Source of the DNA: an uncultured Bacteroidota bacterium
Lineage (GTDB): Bacteria > Bacteroidota > Bacteroidia > Chitinophagales > Chitinophagaceae
Length of the DNA: 5,078 nt
NCBI GenBank assembly: GCA_903906615.1
Contig: CAIVKT010000351.1
Coordinates: 1 to 5,078 of the forward strand
Reading direction: 5' to 3'
Positions 1 through 5,078 of this stretch are shown here, in pieces. Position 1 is the first letter of the stretch. Every line of letters starts with the position of its first letter. The translations under genes and the position numbers were made by a program. Below the pieces are notes generated by a model. It saw only the letters and a program-made list of their open reading frames with translations, was not told where the DNA came from and ran no database searches.

Positions 1-74
1 CTATTGATTATGCAGATTTCATTCGTTTTTTTGGCCCCGGCGGATACCTGCATAAACTCACTGAAAACAAATAA
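1..74 (+). CDS. C-terminal end of an unidentified upstream gene (partial)
   Basis: Reading from base 3, the frame is open for 23 codons and ends at TAA 72-74. The peptide is IDYADFIRFFGPGGYLHKL followed by TENK. It is cut by the window edge, so the start and most of the protein are missing. I do not recognise the family; the FFGPGG stretch is suggestive of nothing I can name safely. The case for coding is the natural protein-like composition and the position: the stop lies 6 bases before the ATG of the next gene on the same strand, as expected for two genes in one operon. A second frame (from base 1) is also open until base 84, so with so little sequence the frame choice is likely but not certain. 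Confidence 0.45.
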   Translation, partial: IDYADFIRFFGPGGYLHKLTENK

Positions 75-80
75 GCTGGT

Positions 81-464
81 ATGAAAAGCAATTATCGGAA
101 ATACTGTTTTTTACTTTTAATAGTATTGGGCTTTCACTACTGTGCCGTCGGGCAGTCGCGCCACACCAACACATCTAAGTATGTAGGCCAGTATTTTTAC
201 AGCATCAACCTTTACAACAAAAGTGATACCGTTTCGGGAATGGGATTTTTTACTGTTGACTCCTTTGCATTTGTATACATGGTCAAACATGACAGCGACT
301 ATTTAATCCCCCTGTTTAGCGGCACATGGAAAGCTAACGAAGAAAGTGGCGATGTGACACTTACCTACAATAGCGGCGAAGTGAAGAGAAGTAAATTTGA
401 ATACTACGGCAAACAGATCAGGCTACTTATTGGCTCTTCCATATACTACCTGAACTCCTATTAG
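81..464 (+). CDS. small exported protein of unknown function (127 aa)
   Basis: I do not recognise the family. Residues 1-25 form a classic Sec signal peptide: a basic start (Lys2, Arg6, Lys7), a hydrophobic core FLLLIVLGF at about 10-18, and a likely signal peptidase I site after AVGQ (22-25), an ending common in Bacteroidota. Cys21 is not in a lipobox, so a lipoprotein is unlikely. The mature part (about 102 residues) alternates hydrophobic and polar residues with many Tyr, Phe, Ser and Thr. It has a GTWKAN motif followed by VTLTYNSG and further strand-like segments, which suggests a small beta-sandwich or lipocalin-like barrel in the periplasm or outside the cell; that fold is inference. 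The ATG is 6 bases after the preceding stop, with no clear Shine-Dalgarno sequence, so it is probably the distal gene of an operon. Hand-counted G+C over bases 121-420 is about 43%, visibly lower than the neighbouring genes. Confidence 0.75.
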   Translation: MKSNYRKYCFLLLIVLGFHYCAVGQSRHTNTSKYVGQYFYSINLYNKSDTVSGMGFFTVDSFAFVYMVKHDSDYLIPLFSGTWKANEESGDVTLTYNSGEVKRSKFEYYGKQIRLLIGSSIYYLNSY

Positions 465-489
465 TTGATAAAAGCAATGTTGGAGTTCA
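451..489. repeat. 8-bp inverted repeat in the convergent gene junction, possible 3'-end hairpin
   Basis: TGAACTCC (451-458) is perfectly complementary to GGAGTTCA (482-489), with 23 bases between them. Inside the loop TTG (465-467) can pair with CAA (475-477), adding a short inner stem. The left arm lies in the last codons of the small exported protein gene and the loop holds its stop codon. The right arm lies 13 bases outside the hutI stop. RNA from either strand could fold, so this may terminate transcription in both directions or protect 3' ends. No T-run follows on either strand, so it is not a textbook intrinsic terminator. Confidence 0.4.
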
Positions 490-502
490 TCAAACAATAA
501 CG

Positions 503-1744
503 CTATTTACTACCACCAAGTATCAACCGCTCCACCGCATTATTCCCATAATCGTAAGGAATGTAAGCAAGCGATGGTATCGGGTTGGTGATGATGAGAT
601 TGGCACGTTTGCCTGTTTTTATGGTGCCCATTTCCTGCTCCAGTTCTATAGCGGCAGCGCCGTTGATGGTAACTGCATTGATGGCCTCTTCGGGGGTCAT
701 TTTTAGTTGGGTGCAGGCTATGGATAAGAGCAGCTGCACATTGCCGGATGGGCAAGAGCCGGGGTTGTAGTCGGTAGCGAGGCATACGGGCAAGCCCGCA
801 TCTATAATGCTGCGTGCAGGCTGGTATTGTATGCCGAGGAAGAAGGCTGCGCCGGGCAGCAAGGTGGGCATGGTGGTGCTGCCGGTAAGAGCGCCTATCT
901 CTTCTGCGCCCACACACTCCAGGTGGTCTACACTCAGCGCATGGTGCTTTACGCCTACCTCTACCCCGCCTGAATGGTGGAGCTGGTTGGCGTGTATCTT
1001 TGGCTTCAGTCCGTGCTTCCATCCGGCCTCCAGCAGGCGTTCTGTTTCGGGTATACCAAAAAAGCCCTGCTCACAAAACACATCCATATAGTCGGCCAGG
1101 CCCTCGGCAGCCACGCGGGGCAGCATCTCGTTGATGATGAGGTCTATGTAGCCTTCTTTGTTGTCCCTGTATTCAACCGGGTATGCGTGTGCCGCCAGGA
1201 AGGATGCCTTTACGGGTATGCCCGCATTTTCTCTTAACCGCCTGATGACGCGCAGCATTTTCAATTCCCCTTCCAGGCAAAGGCCATAGCCACTTTTTAT
1301 TTCTATTGCTCCCGTCCCCTGCGCCATTACCTTGTGCAGGCGCAGCAGGCTTTGGTCATACAGCTCGCTTTCGTCCATTGCATTCAGCTTGCGGGCCGAG
1401 TTGAGTATACCACCGCCACGGCGGGCTATCTCCTCATAGCTGAGGCCACGTATGCGGTCTACAAATTCTTCATCGCGCGGGGCGGCAAATACGAGGTGGG
1501 TATGGCTGTCGCACCAGGCAGGCATCACAAATTTGCCCGTGGCATTGATCACTTCATCTGCCTGCTGCTCCTGTAGTGTACTCATCTCACCAAAGCTGTG
1601 TATGCGGCCATTTTCTACAAGCAGCCAGGCATTGGCTATAGAGGGCAGTATAGCCATGTCTTTACCTGCTAGCCTGTTGCGGGGCGGGTCTCCGGCATGT
1701 TCTACCTGGCAAAGCTGTTTGATGTTGGTGATGAGCTGGCGCAT
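503..1744 (-). CDS. hutI: imidazolonepropionase (HutI), histidine degradation
   Basis: This cytosolic metal-dependent amidohydrolase opens the ring of 4-imidazolone-5-propanoate to give N-formimidoyl-L-glutamate, the third step of histidine breakdown. From the ATG at 1744 the protein is 413 aa, the usual length. Family landmarks run throughout: metal-binding HTH (His81, His83) with the following Arg90; SGYG with Tyr153; FLAAH with His186; KIHANQ with His251; SVDHL with His274; and ATDYNPGSCPSG with Asp325. These positions agree closely with those I recall for Bacillus subtilis HutI. The catalytic Glu of the usual HADE motif is Gln254 here, and the preceding Asp is Asn. The frame stays open to a TTG 12 codons upstream, but the family N-terminus (MRQLITNIKQL) fits the ATG. 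It lies 54 bases downstream of the ABC exporter gene on the same strand, so co-transcription is possible. No other hut gene is visible. A small beta domain (N- and C-termini) flanks the TIM barrel, as in the family. Confidence 0.96.
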   Translation of the reverse strand: MRQLITNIKQLCQVEHAGDPPRNRLAGKDMAILPSIANAWLLVENGRIHSFGEMSTLQEQQADEVINATGKFVMPAWCDSHTHLVFAAPRDEEFVDRIRGLSYEEIARRGGGILNSARKLNAMDESELYDQSLLRLHKVMAQGTGAIEIKSGYGLCLEGELKMLRVIRRLRENAGIPVKASFLAAHAYPVEYRDNKEGYIDLIINEMLPRVAAEGLADYMDVFCEQGFFGIPETERLLEAGWKHGLKPKIHANQLHHSGGVEVGVKHHALSVDHLECVGAEEIGALTGSTTMPTLLPGAAFFLGIQYQPARSIIDAGLPVCLATDYNPGSCPSGNVQLLLSIACTQLKMTPEEAINAVTINGAAAIELEQEMGTIKTGKRANLIITNPIPSLAYIPYDYGNNAVERLILGGSK

Positions 1745-1749
1745 AGCTT

Positions 1750-1781
1750 CAAAAATAAGCGAAGTTGTGGTAGCACACAAG
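1750..1781 (-). promoter_or_regulatory. putative Bacteroidota-type promoter of hutI (leaderless)
   Basis: On the - strand, TATTTTTG (1757 down to 1750) matches the TAnnTTTG element of Bacteroidota housekeeping promoters exactly. CTTG (1781-1778) lies 20 bases upstream, where the -33 TTTG/TTG element is expected. Transcription would start within a few bases of the hutI ATG at 1744, giving a leaderless or nearly leaderless mRNA. It sits in the gap after the ABC gene. One short motif in A/T-rich DNA can arise by chance, so confidence is limited. Confidence 0.35.
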
Positions 1782-1798
1782 AAACGGCTGTTTTAATA

Positions 1799-3610
1799 TC
1801 AGCCTTCGAACAATTGCAACTTGTGCAGGTTGCGGTACAGGCCTTCTTCGAGGTTGATGAGCTCATTGTGTGTTCCGCTCTCCTTCACCGCGCCACCATC
1901 CAATACTATGATCTTATCCGCATTGCGGATGGTGGACAGCCTGTGGGCTATTACAAACGATGTGCGGCCTGCCATGAGGTTTTGCAGGGCTTCCTGTACC
2001 AGTTGTTCCGATTCCGAATCGAGTGCACTGGTGGCCTCATCAAGCAATAGTATAACAGGGTCTTTAAGTATGGCACGTGCTATGGCAATACGCTGCCGCT
2101 GACCGCCCGATAGCTTGATACCCCGCTCACCTACCAATGTGGCATACCCTTCGGGAAAGCTCATGATAAAATCGTGGGCATTGGCTTTTATGGCTGCGGC
2201 CTTTACTTCTTCATCTGTAGCGCCGGGTAGGCCATAGGCAATGTTCTCCTGTATGGAGCCACCAAACAGCAGTATATCCTGCGGCACCAGCGCCATTTGC
2301 CTGCGCAACTGCGTTAGTGGAATAGAACCGGCAGCAATACCGTCAAATAATATGTTGCCACCCGATGGCTCGTAAAAGCGCAACAACAGCGACACTATAG
2401 TACTCTTACCCGCACCGCTTGGGCCAACTATGGCCACCTGCTCGCCTGCTTTGGCATCAATGCTCACATTCTTCAGCACCTGCATATCCGGCCGGGAGGG
2501 ATAGCTGAAGCTGACACCCTGTAATGAGATATTGCCGGTAAGCTTGTATTCTTCTTTTAAAGGTGTACGATCTAATGATATGATCTCGGTCTGACCTTTC
2601 AGCAGGTCGCGCACACGCTGTGTAGCCCCCAGTGTCTTTTGGAACTGGGAGAACAACTCGGCAAAGCCCGCCATAGTGCCGCCCACAAAGGCTGTATACA
2701 CCACGAAGGCCGTAAGATCGCCGAAGGTGAGTTGCCCGTGTTGCATTAGGCCAGCCCCATACCACACCACCAGCACTATAGCGCCAAACACGCTGAACAG
2801 CATGAAGGACACGAACAGCCCGCGAAATTTACCATTCTTGATAGCCATGTTCATCAGGCCGGATATGCTTTTATCGTACCTGCCGATCTCGTACCACTCA
2901 TTGGCAAATGCTTTTACATTGCTGATGCCCTGCAGGGTCTCCTGCACGACTGTGCCGGATTCTGCGAGCTTATCCTGCGCCTGGCGGGATATATTGCGGA
3001 TGAACTTACCAAACACCAATGCAATAACTATAATAACAGGGACTACAGAAAGCATGAGCGCCGTCATCTTCGGGCTGATCCAGAGAATAAGGCCAATACC
3101 GATAATGAGCGTAAGCAAGCCCCGCAATACTTCGGCAAAAGTGCTGGTAACAGCATCCTGTATCTGCGTCACATCTGCTGTAAGACGGCTGGATAGCTCG
3201 CCCACCCTGCGCTGCGCGAAGAAATCCATGGGCATGGTGATCATCTTGGTGTATATCTCTTTGCGCATATCGGCCACGGCATGTTCGCCTACATAGGTAA
3301 ACAGGTAGATGCGCAGAAAGGAGAATACCATCTGTATGCCCAGCACAGCTATCATGATCAAAGCGATATGGCCTGGCGTGAAACCCATGGGGCCGGTGAG
3401 GTCGCCATGCGCACTGTCTATGAGCCTTTTGAGCAGGTATGGGAACGACATGGTGGTGGCGCTGGAAAGCGCTATGAACACCAGCCCTGTTATGAACACT
3501 CCTCTGTATGGCCGTACGTACTTAAAAATCGCTAATGCCTCTTTTACTGACTCTTTACTGATCTTCGCCTTGGGCATATCTTCCCGCTCCGGTCCCCTGT
3601 TTCTTGCCAT
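1799..3610 (-). CDS. type I ABC exporter half-transporter (fused permease and ATPase)
   Basis: This inner-membrane exporter should work as a homodimer (or heterodimer), using ATP to move lipids, drugs or peptides outward; the substrate cannot be read from the sequence. The 603-residue length is typical of MsbA/ABCB-like half-transporters. The membrane domain covers about residues 25-330, with six helices near 37-58, 82-106, 158-178, 183-203, 264-284 and 297-318. The ATPase domain (about 360-600) is intact: A-loop Tyr370, Walker A GPSGAGKST (396-404), Q-loop Gln444, signature LSGGQ (500-504), Walker B ILLLDE (520-525) with Glu525, D-loop SALD (528-531) and switch His556. No peptidase or other extra domain is present. 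I chose the first ATG because AGAGGAA lies 9 bases before it; Met12 is an alternative. The gene is divergent from the MFS pump and is followed 54 bases later by hutI. Lipid A flippase (msbA) is possible, but the sequence does not prove it. Confidence 0.95.
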   Translation of the reverse strand: MARNRGPEREDMPKAKISKESVKEALAIFKYVRPYRGVFITGLVFIALSSATTMSFPYLLKRLIDSAHGDLTGPMGFTPGHIALIMIAVLGIQMVFSFLRIYLFTYVGEHAVADMRKEIYTKMITMPMDFFAQRRVGELSSRLTADVTQIQDAVTSTFAEVLRGLLTLIIGIGLILWISPKMTALMLSVVPVIIVIALVFGKFIRNISRQAQDKLAESGTVVQETLQGISNVKAFANEWYEIGRYDKSISGLMNMAIKNGKFRGLFVSFMLFSVFGAIVLVVWYGAGLMQHGQLTFGDLTAFVVYTAFVGGTMAGFAELFSQFQKTLGATQRVRDLLKGQTEIISLDRTPLKEEYKLTGNISLQGVSFSYPSRPDMQVLKNVSIDAKAGEQVAIVGPSGAGKSTIVSLLLRFYEPSGGNILFDGIAAGSIPLTQLRRQMALVPQDILLFGGSIQENIAYGLPGATDEEVKAAAIKANAHDFIMSFPEGYATLVGERGIKLSGGQRQRIAIARAILKDPVILLLDEATSALDSESEQLVQEALQNLMAGRTSFVIAHRLSTIRNADKIIVLDGGAVKESGTHNELINLEEGLYRNLHKLQLFEG

Positions 3611-3619
3611 GTATAGAAA

Positions 3620-3626
3620 TTCCTCT
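3620..3626 (-). promoter_or_regulatory. ribosome binding site of the ABC exporter gene
   Basis: AGAGGAA on the - strand ends 9 bases before the ATG at 3610. It is the only clear Shine-Dalgarno-like sequence in the window and supports the first ATG over the in-frame ATG at 3577 (Met12). Confidence 0.5.
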
Positions 3627-3633
3627 TTTTTTG

Positions 3634-3641
3634 CAAAAGTA
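3634..3641 (-). promoter_or_regulatory. putative -7/-10 promoter element of the ABC exporter gene
   Basis: TACTTTTG on the - strand matches the Bacteroidota TAnnTTTG element. A start a few bases downstream (near 3628) would leave a leader of roughly 15-20 bases that just includes the AGAGGAA ribosome site. No TTTG is found at the expected -33 position. The element overlaps a 10-bp palindrome, TTTTGCAAAA (3629-3638). Confidence 0.45.
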
Positions 3642-3727
3642 AACTTACCTGCCTGCCCCGCATTATATTTTTCGGTAAATGAAAAGGTTTTATCGGTGAG
3701 TAACGGGTGCGGTTGGCCTTACTTTTA

Positions 3728-3735
3728 TAGCTTTG
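3728..3735 (+). promoter_or_regulatory. putative -7/-10 promoter element of the MFS transporter gene
   Basis: TAGCTTTG matches TAnnTTTG exactly and lies 18 bases before the ATG at 3754, giving a leader of about 11-16 bases with no Shine-Dalgarno sequence. No convincing -33 element is present at the right distance. With the element at 3634-3641 on the other strand, it makes the 143-bp gap (3611-3753) a divergent promoter region. Confidence 0.42.
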
Positions 3736-3753
3736 CCAGCCAATTGTTATACT

Positions 3754-5028
3754 ATGTCTGTAAAACGCGACGCTGCCTTAGGATTTATATTCATCACCAT
3801 TCTTATAGATGTGATCGGTTTCGGCATCATCATACCTGTGTTGCCTGCGCTTATCAGGCAATTAACCGGTGGCGATATTACCGAGGCAGCACGGTATGGC
3901 AGTTGGCTCACTTTTGCTTATGCCATCATGCAGTTCCTCTTCTCGCCTATGGTGGGTGCGCTGAGCGACCGATACGGCCGCAGGCCGGTATTGCTGTTCG
4001 CATTACTGGGGCTGGGCATAGACTATATATTCCAGGCATTCTCGCCCACTATAGCGCTGCTGTTCATAGGGCGACTGATAGCTGGTGTTACAGGTGCCAG
4101 CTTCACCACCGCAACAGCTTATATAGCCGACATCAGCACACCCGAAAAACGCGCGCAGAATTTCGGGCTGGTGGGTGTGGCCTTCGGGCTGGGCTTTATC
4201 ATAGGGCCGGGCATAGGTGGCCTGTGCAGCGAATGGGGACGGCATATAGGCCATACAGGTACTTTCGACTGGTCGGTGAGGCTTCCGTTCATTGTAGCCG
4301 CTGCATTCAGCCTGCTGAATATGTGCTACGGCTTTTTTGTACTGCCCGAATCACTGCTCAAAGAGAACCGCAGAAAGATAAACTGGAAGCGCGCCAACCC
4401 GATAGGCTCGCTGATGCACTTGCGCAAGTACCCGATCATATCAGGGCTTACCGTTTCGTTCTTCCTCATTTATATTGCCGGCCATGCCGTGCAGTCCAAC
4501 TGGACGTATTACACCATCTATAAGTTTGGGTGGAGCAGCCTTACGGTGGGTATTTCCCTTTCTGTAGTTGGTGTGCTGGTAGCCACGGTGCAGGGCGGGC
4601 TGATACGCATCACCATTCCTAAGCTGGGCGAGAAGAACTCGGTATATGTTGGCCTTGCGCTTTATGTAGTAGGCATGACGCTGTTTGCCTTCGCTTCGCA
4701 AAGCTGGATGATGTTTGTGTTTCTTATACCCTACTGCCTGGGCGGTATCTGCGGGCCTGCGCTGCAAGGCATCATATCCAACCAGGTACCCGCGAATGAG
4801 CAGGGCGAACTGCAAGGCGCGCTTACCAGCCTCATCAGCGTTACTTCGTTCCTCGGGCCGCTGATCATGAACAACCTGTTTGCCTACTTCACCAGCGATG
4901 CAGCCCCATTCAAATTTTCGGGTATGCCGTTTATAGCGGGTGCGGTATTCATGCTCATTTCTATTTTCTTTGCGATACCTTCTCTGCGGCATTACCATAG
5001 GGCTAAGCAGGCAGAGCAGAATGTATAA
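3754..5028 (+). CDS. MFS transporter of the TCR/Tet family (drug:H+ antiporter-like)
   Basis: This inner-membrane secondary transporter should have 12 helices and export a small molecule in exchange for protons. The 424-aa protein resembles class A/B tetracycline pumps along its whole length, as judged against TetA(B) from memory. Helix 1 has [15 protein letters not shown] (Asp19). Loop 2-3 carries motif [12 protein letters not shown] (68-78). Helix 3 has Asp90, helix 4 has [10 protein letters not shown] (Arg107 onward), and helix 5 has the antiporter motif [12 protein letters not shown] (145-156). The second half has FGWSSLTVG (258-266), [10 protein letters not shown] (333-342) and [17 protein letters not shown] (353-369). 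Family-important Asp19, Asp72, Asp90 and Arg107 are present, but the helix-9 aspartate of TetA(B) aligns with Tyr304, so the substrate is probably not tetracycline or is handled differently. The frame extends to TTG at 3733, but that codon overlaps the promoter-like element, so ATG 3754 is preferred. No tetR-like regulator is nearby. Confidence 0.93.
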   Translation: MSVKRDAALGFIFITILIDVIGFGIIIPVLPALIRQLTGGDITEAARYGSWLTFAYAIMQFLFSPMVGALSDRYGRRPVLLFALLGLGIDYIFQAFSPTIALLFIGRLIAGVTGASFTTATAYIADISTPEKRAQNFGLVGVAFGLGFIIGPGIGGLCSEWGRHIGHTGTFDWSVRLPFIVAAAFSLLNMCYGFFVLPESLLKENRRKINWKRANPIGSLMHLRKYPIISGLTVSFFLIYIAGHAVQSNWTYYTIYKFGWSSLTVGISLSVVGVLVATVQGGLIRITIPKLGEKNSVYVGLALYVVGMTLFAFASQSWMMFVFLIPYCLGGICGPALQGIISNQVPANEQGELQGALTSLISVTSFLGPLIMNNLFAYFTSDAAPFKFSGMPFIAGAVFMLISIFFAIPSLRHYHRAKQAEQNV

Positions 5029-5040
5029 TAGTCGCGCATC

Positions 5041-5074
5041 AGTTGTATTATAATACCAGATTTGACAACTTTTT
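5041..5074 (+). terminator. weak hairpin with T-run after the MFS gene, possible terminator
   Basis: AGTTGT (5041-5046) pairs with ACAACT (5065-5070) across an 18-base loop and runs directly into TTTTT (5070-5074). It begins 12 bases after the MFS stop codon. The stem is only 6 bp and A/T-rich, so termination strength would be low. The region also holds a perfect 12-bp palindrome, GTATTATAATAC (5045-5056), and TTTGACA (5061-5067), which could instead be the upstream element of a promoter for a gene beyond the window. Confidence 0.3.
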
Positions 5075-5078
5075 AAAA

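Noticed and set aside
141..143. Cys21 of the small exported protein as a lipoprotein attachment site.
   Set aside because: The preceding residues (GFHY) do not fit a lipobox, while AVGQ just after it fits signal peptidase I cleavage.
540..1022. A 160-codon - strand open frame overlapping hutI in another frame.
   Set aside because: Arg/His/Pro-rich translation, lies wholly inside the well-supported hutI gene.
1742..1780. TTG at 1780 as the hutI start (425 aa).
   Set aside because: The extra 12 residues do not look like the family N-terminus, the ATG at 1744 gives the usual length and active-site numbering, and the region carries promoter-like elements.
2676..3296. A 206-codon + strand open frame antisense to the ABC membrane domain.
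   Set aside because: Ser/Thr/Pro-rich translation with no recognisable domain; it is explained by the complementary codons of the real gene.
1799..3610. Naming the ABC exporter msbA.
   Set aside because: The motifs identify only the exporter class; many Bacteroidota carry several such half-transporters, and no lipid A gene is nearby.
3733..3753. TTG at 3733 as the MFS gene start (431 aa).
   Set aside because: The codon overlaps the TAGCTTTG promoter-like element, and ATG at 3754 gives a normal short N-terminus before helix 1.
3309..4523. A 404-codon open frame on the + strand crossing from the ABC gene into the MFS gene.
   Set aside because: It runs antisense to the ABC exporter and out of frame with the MFS gene, both of which have strong family matches. 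Its translation is rich in Arg, His and Cys with no family features, typical of a shadow frame in G+C-rich coding DNA.
4441..4998. A 185-codon - strand open frame antisense to the MFS gene.
   Set aside because: Highly charged, low-information translation and no promoter or ribosome site; a shadow of the MFS gene.
1..5078. Search for CRISPR arrays, tRNA or rRNA genes, insertion sequence ends, tandem repeats, phage or defence genes.
   Set aside because: None was seen by eye; nearly all of the window is filled by the listed genes, and no intergenic gap exceeds 143 bases.

Overview
The window looks like ordinary chromosome from a member of the Bacteroidota, possibly of the Chitinophagia/Sphingobacteriia type. 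Three things point that way. Promoter-like TAnnTTTG elements lie just upstream of three of the genes. Shine-Dalgarno sequences are mostly weak or absent. The imidazolonepropionase carries a His-Ala-Asn-Gln active-site variant that I associate from memory with this phylum. The main genes are moderately G+C-rich and use ATA for isoleucine often. The genus assignment is inference only.

Layout. Bases 1-74 hold the last 23 codons of an unidentified + strand gene. Six bases later comes a small + strand gene (81-464) for an exported protein of unknown function. It converges on the - strand gene hutI (503-1744), and an 8-bp inverted repeat (451-489) sits in the convergence zone. Upstream of hutI on the same strand, 54 bases away, is a complete type I ABC exporter half-transporter (1799-3610). 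A 143-bp intergenic region (3611-3753) separates it from a divergent + strand gene (3754-5028) for a 12-helix MFS antiporter of the TCR/Tet drug:H+ family. The last 50 bases carry a short hairpin with a T-run and a 12-bp palindrome.

How the genes fit together. The ABC exporter and the MFS pump are divergently transcribed from one short control region and may share regulation as a pair of efflux systems, but no regulator gene is present. HutI performs the third step of histidine degradation, and no other hut gene is in the window. It may be read through from the ABC gene, and it also has its own promoter-like element that would give a leaderless or nearly leaderless mRNA. I see no functional link between histidine catabolism and export.

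I found no RNA genes, CRISPR arrays, insertion sequences, phage genes or defence systems, and no convincing undescribed system. The points most worth checking are the substitutions at functionally important positions in HutI (Glu to Gln) and in the MFS pump (helix-9 Asp to Tyr), the hairpin between the convergent genes, and the shared divergent promoter region.
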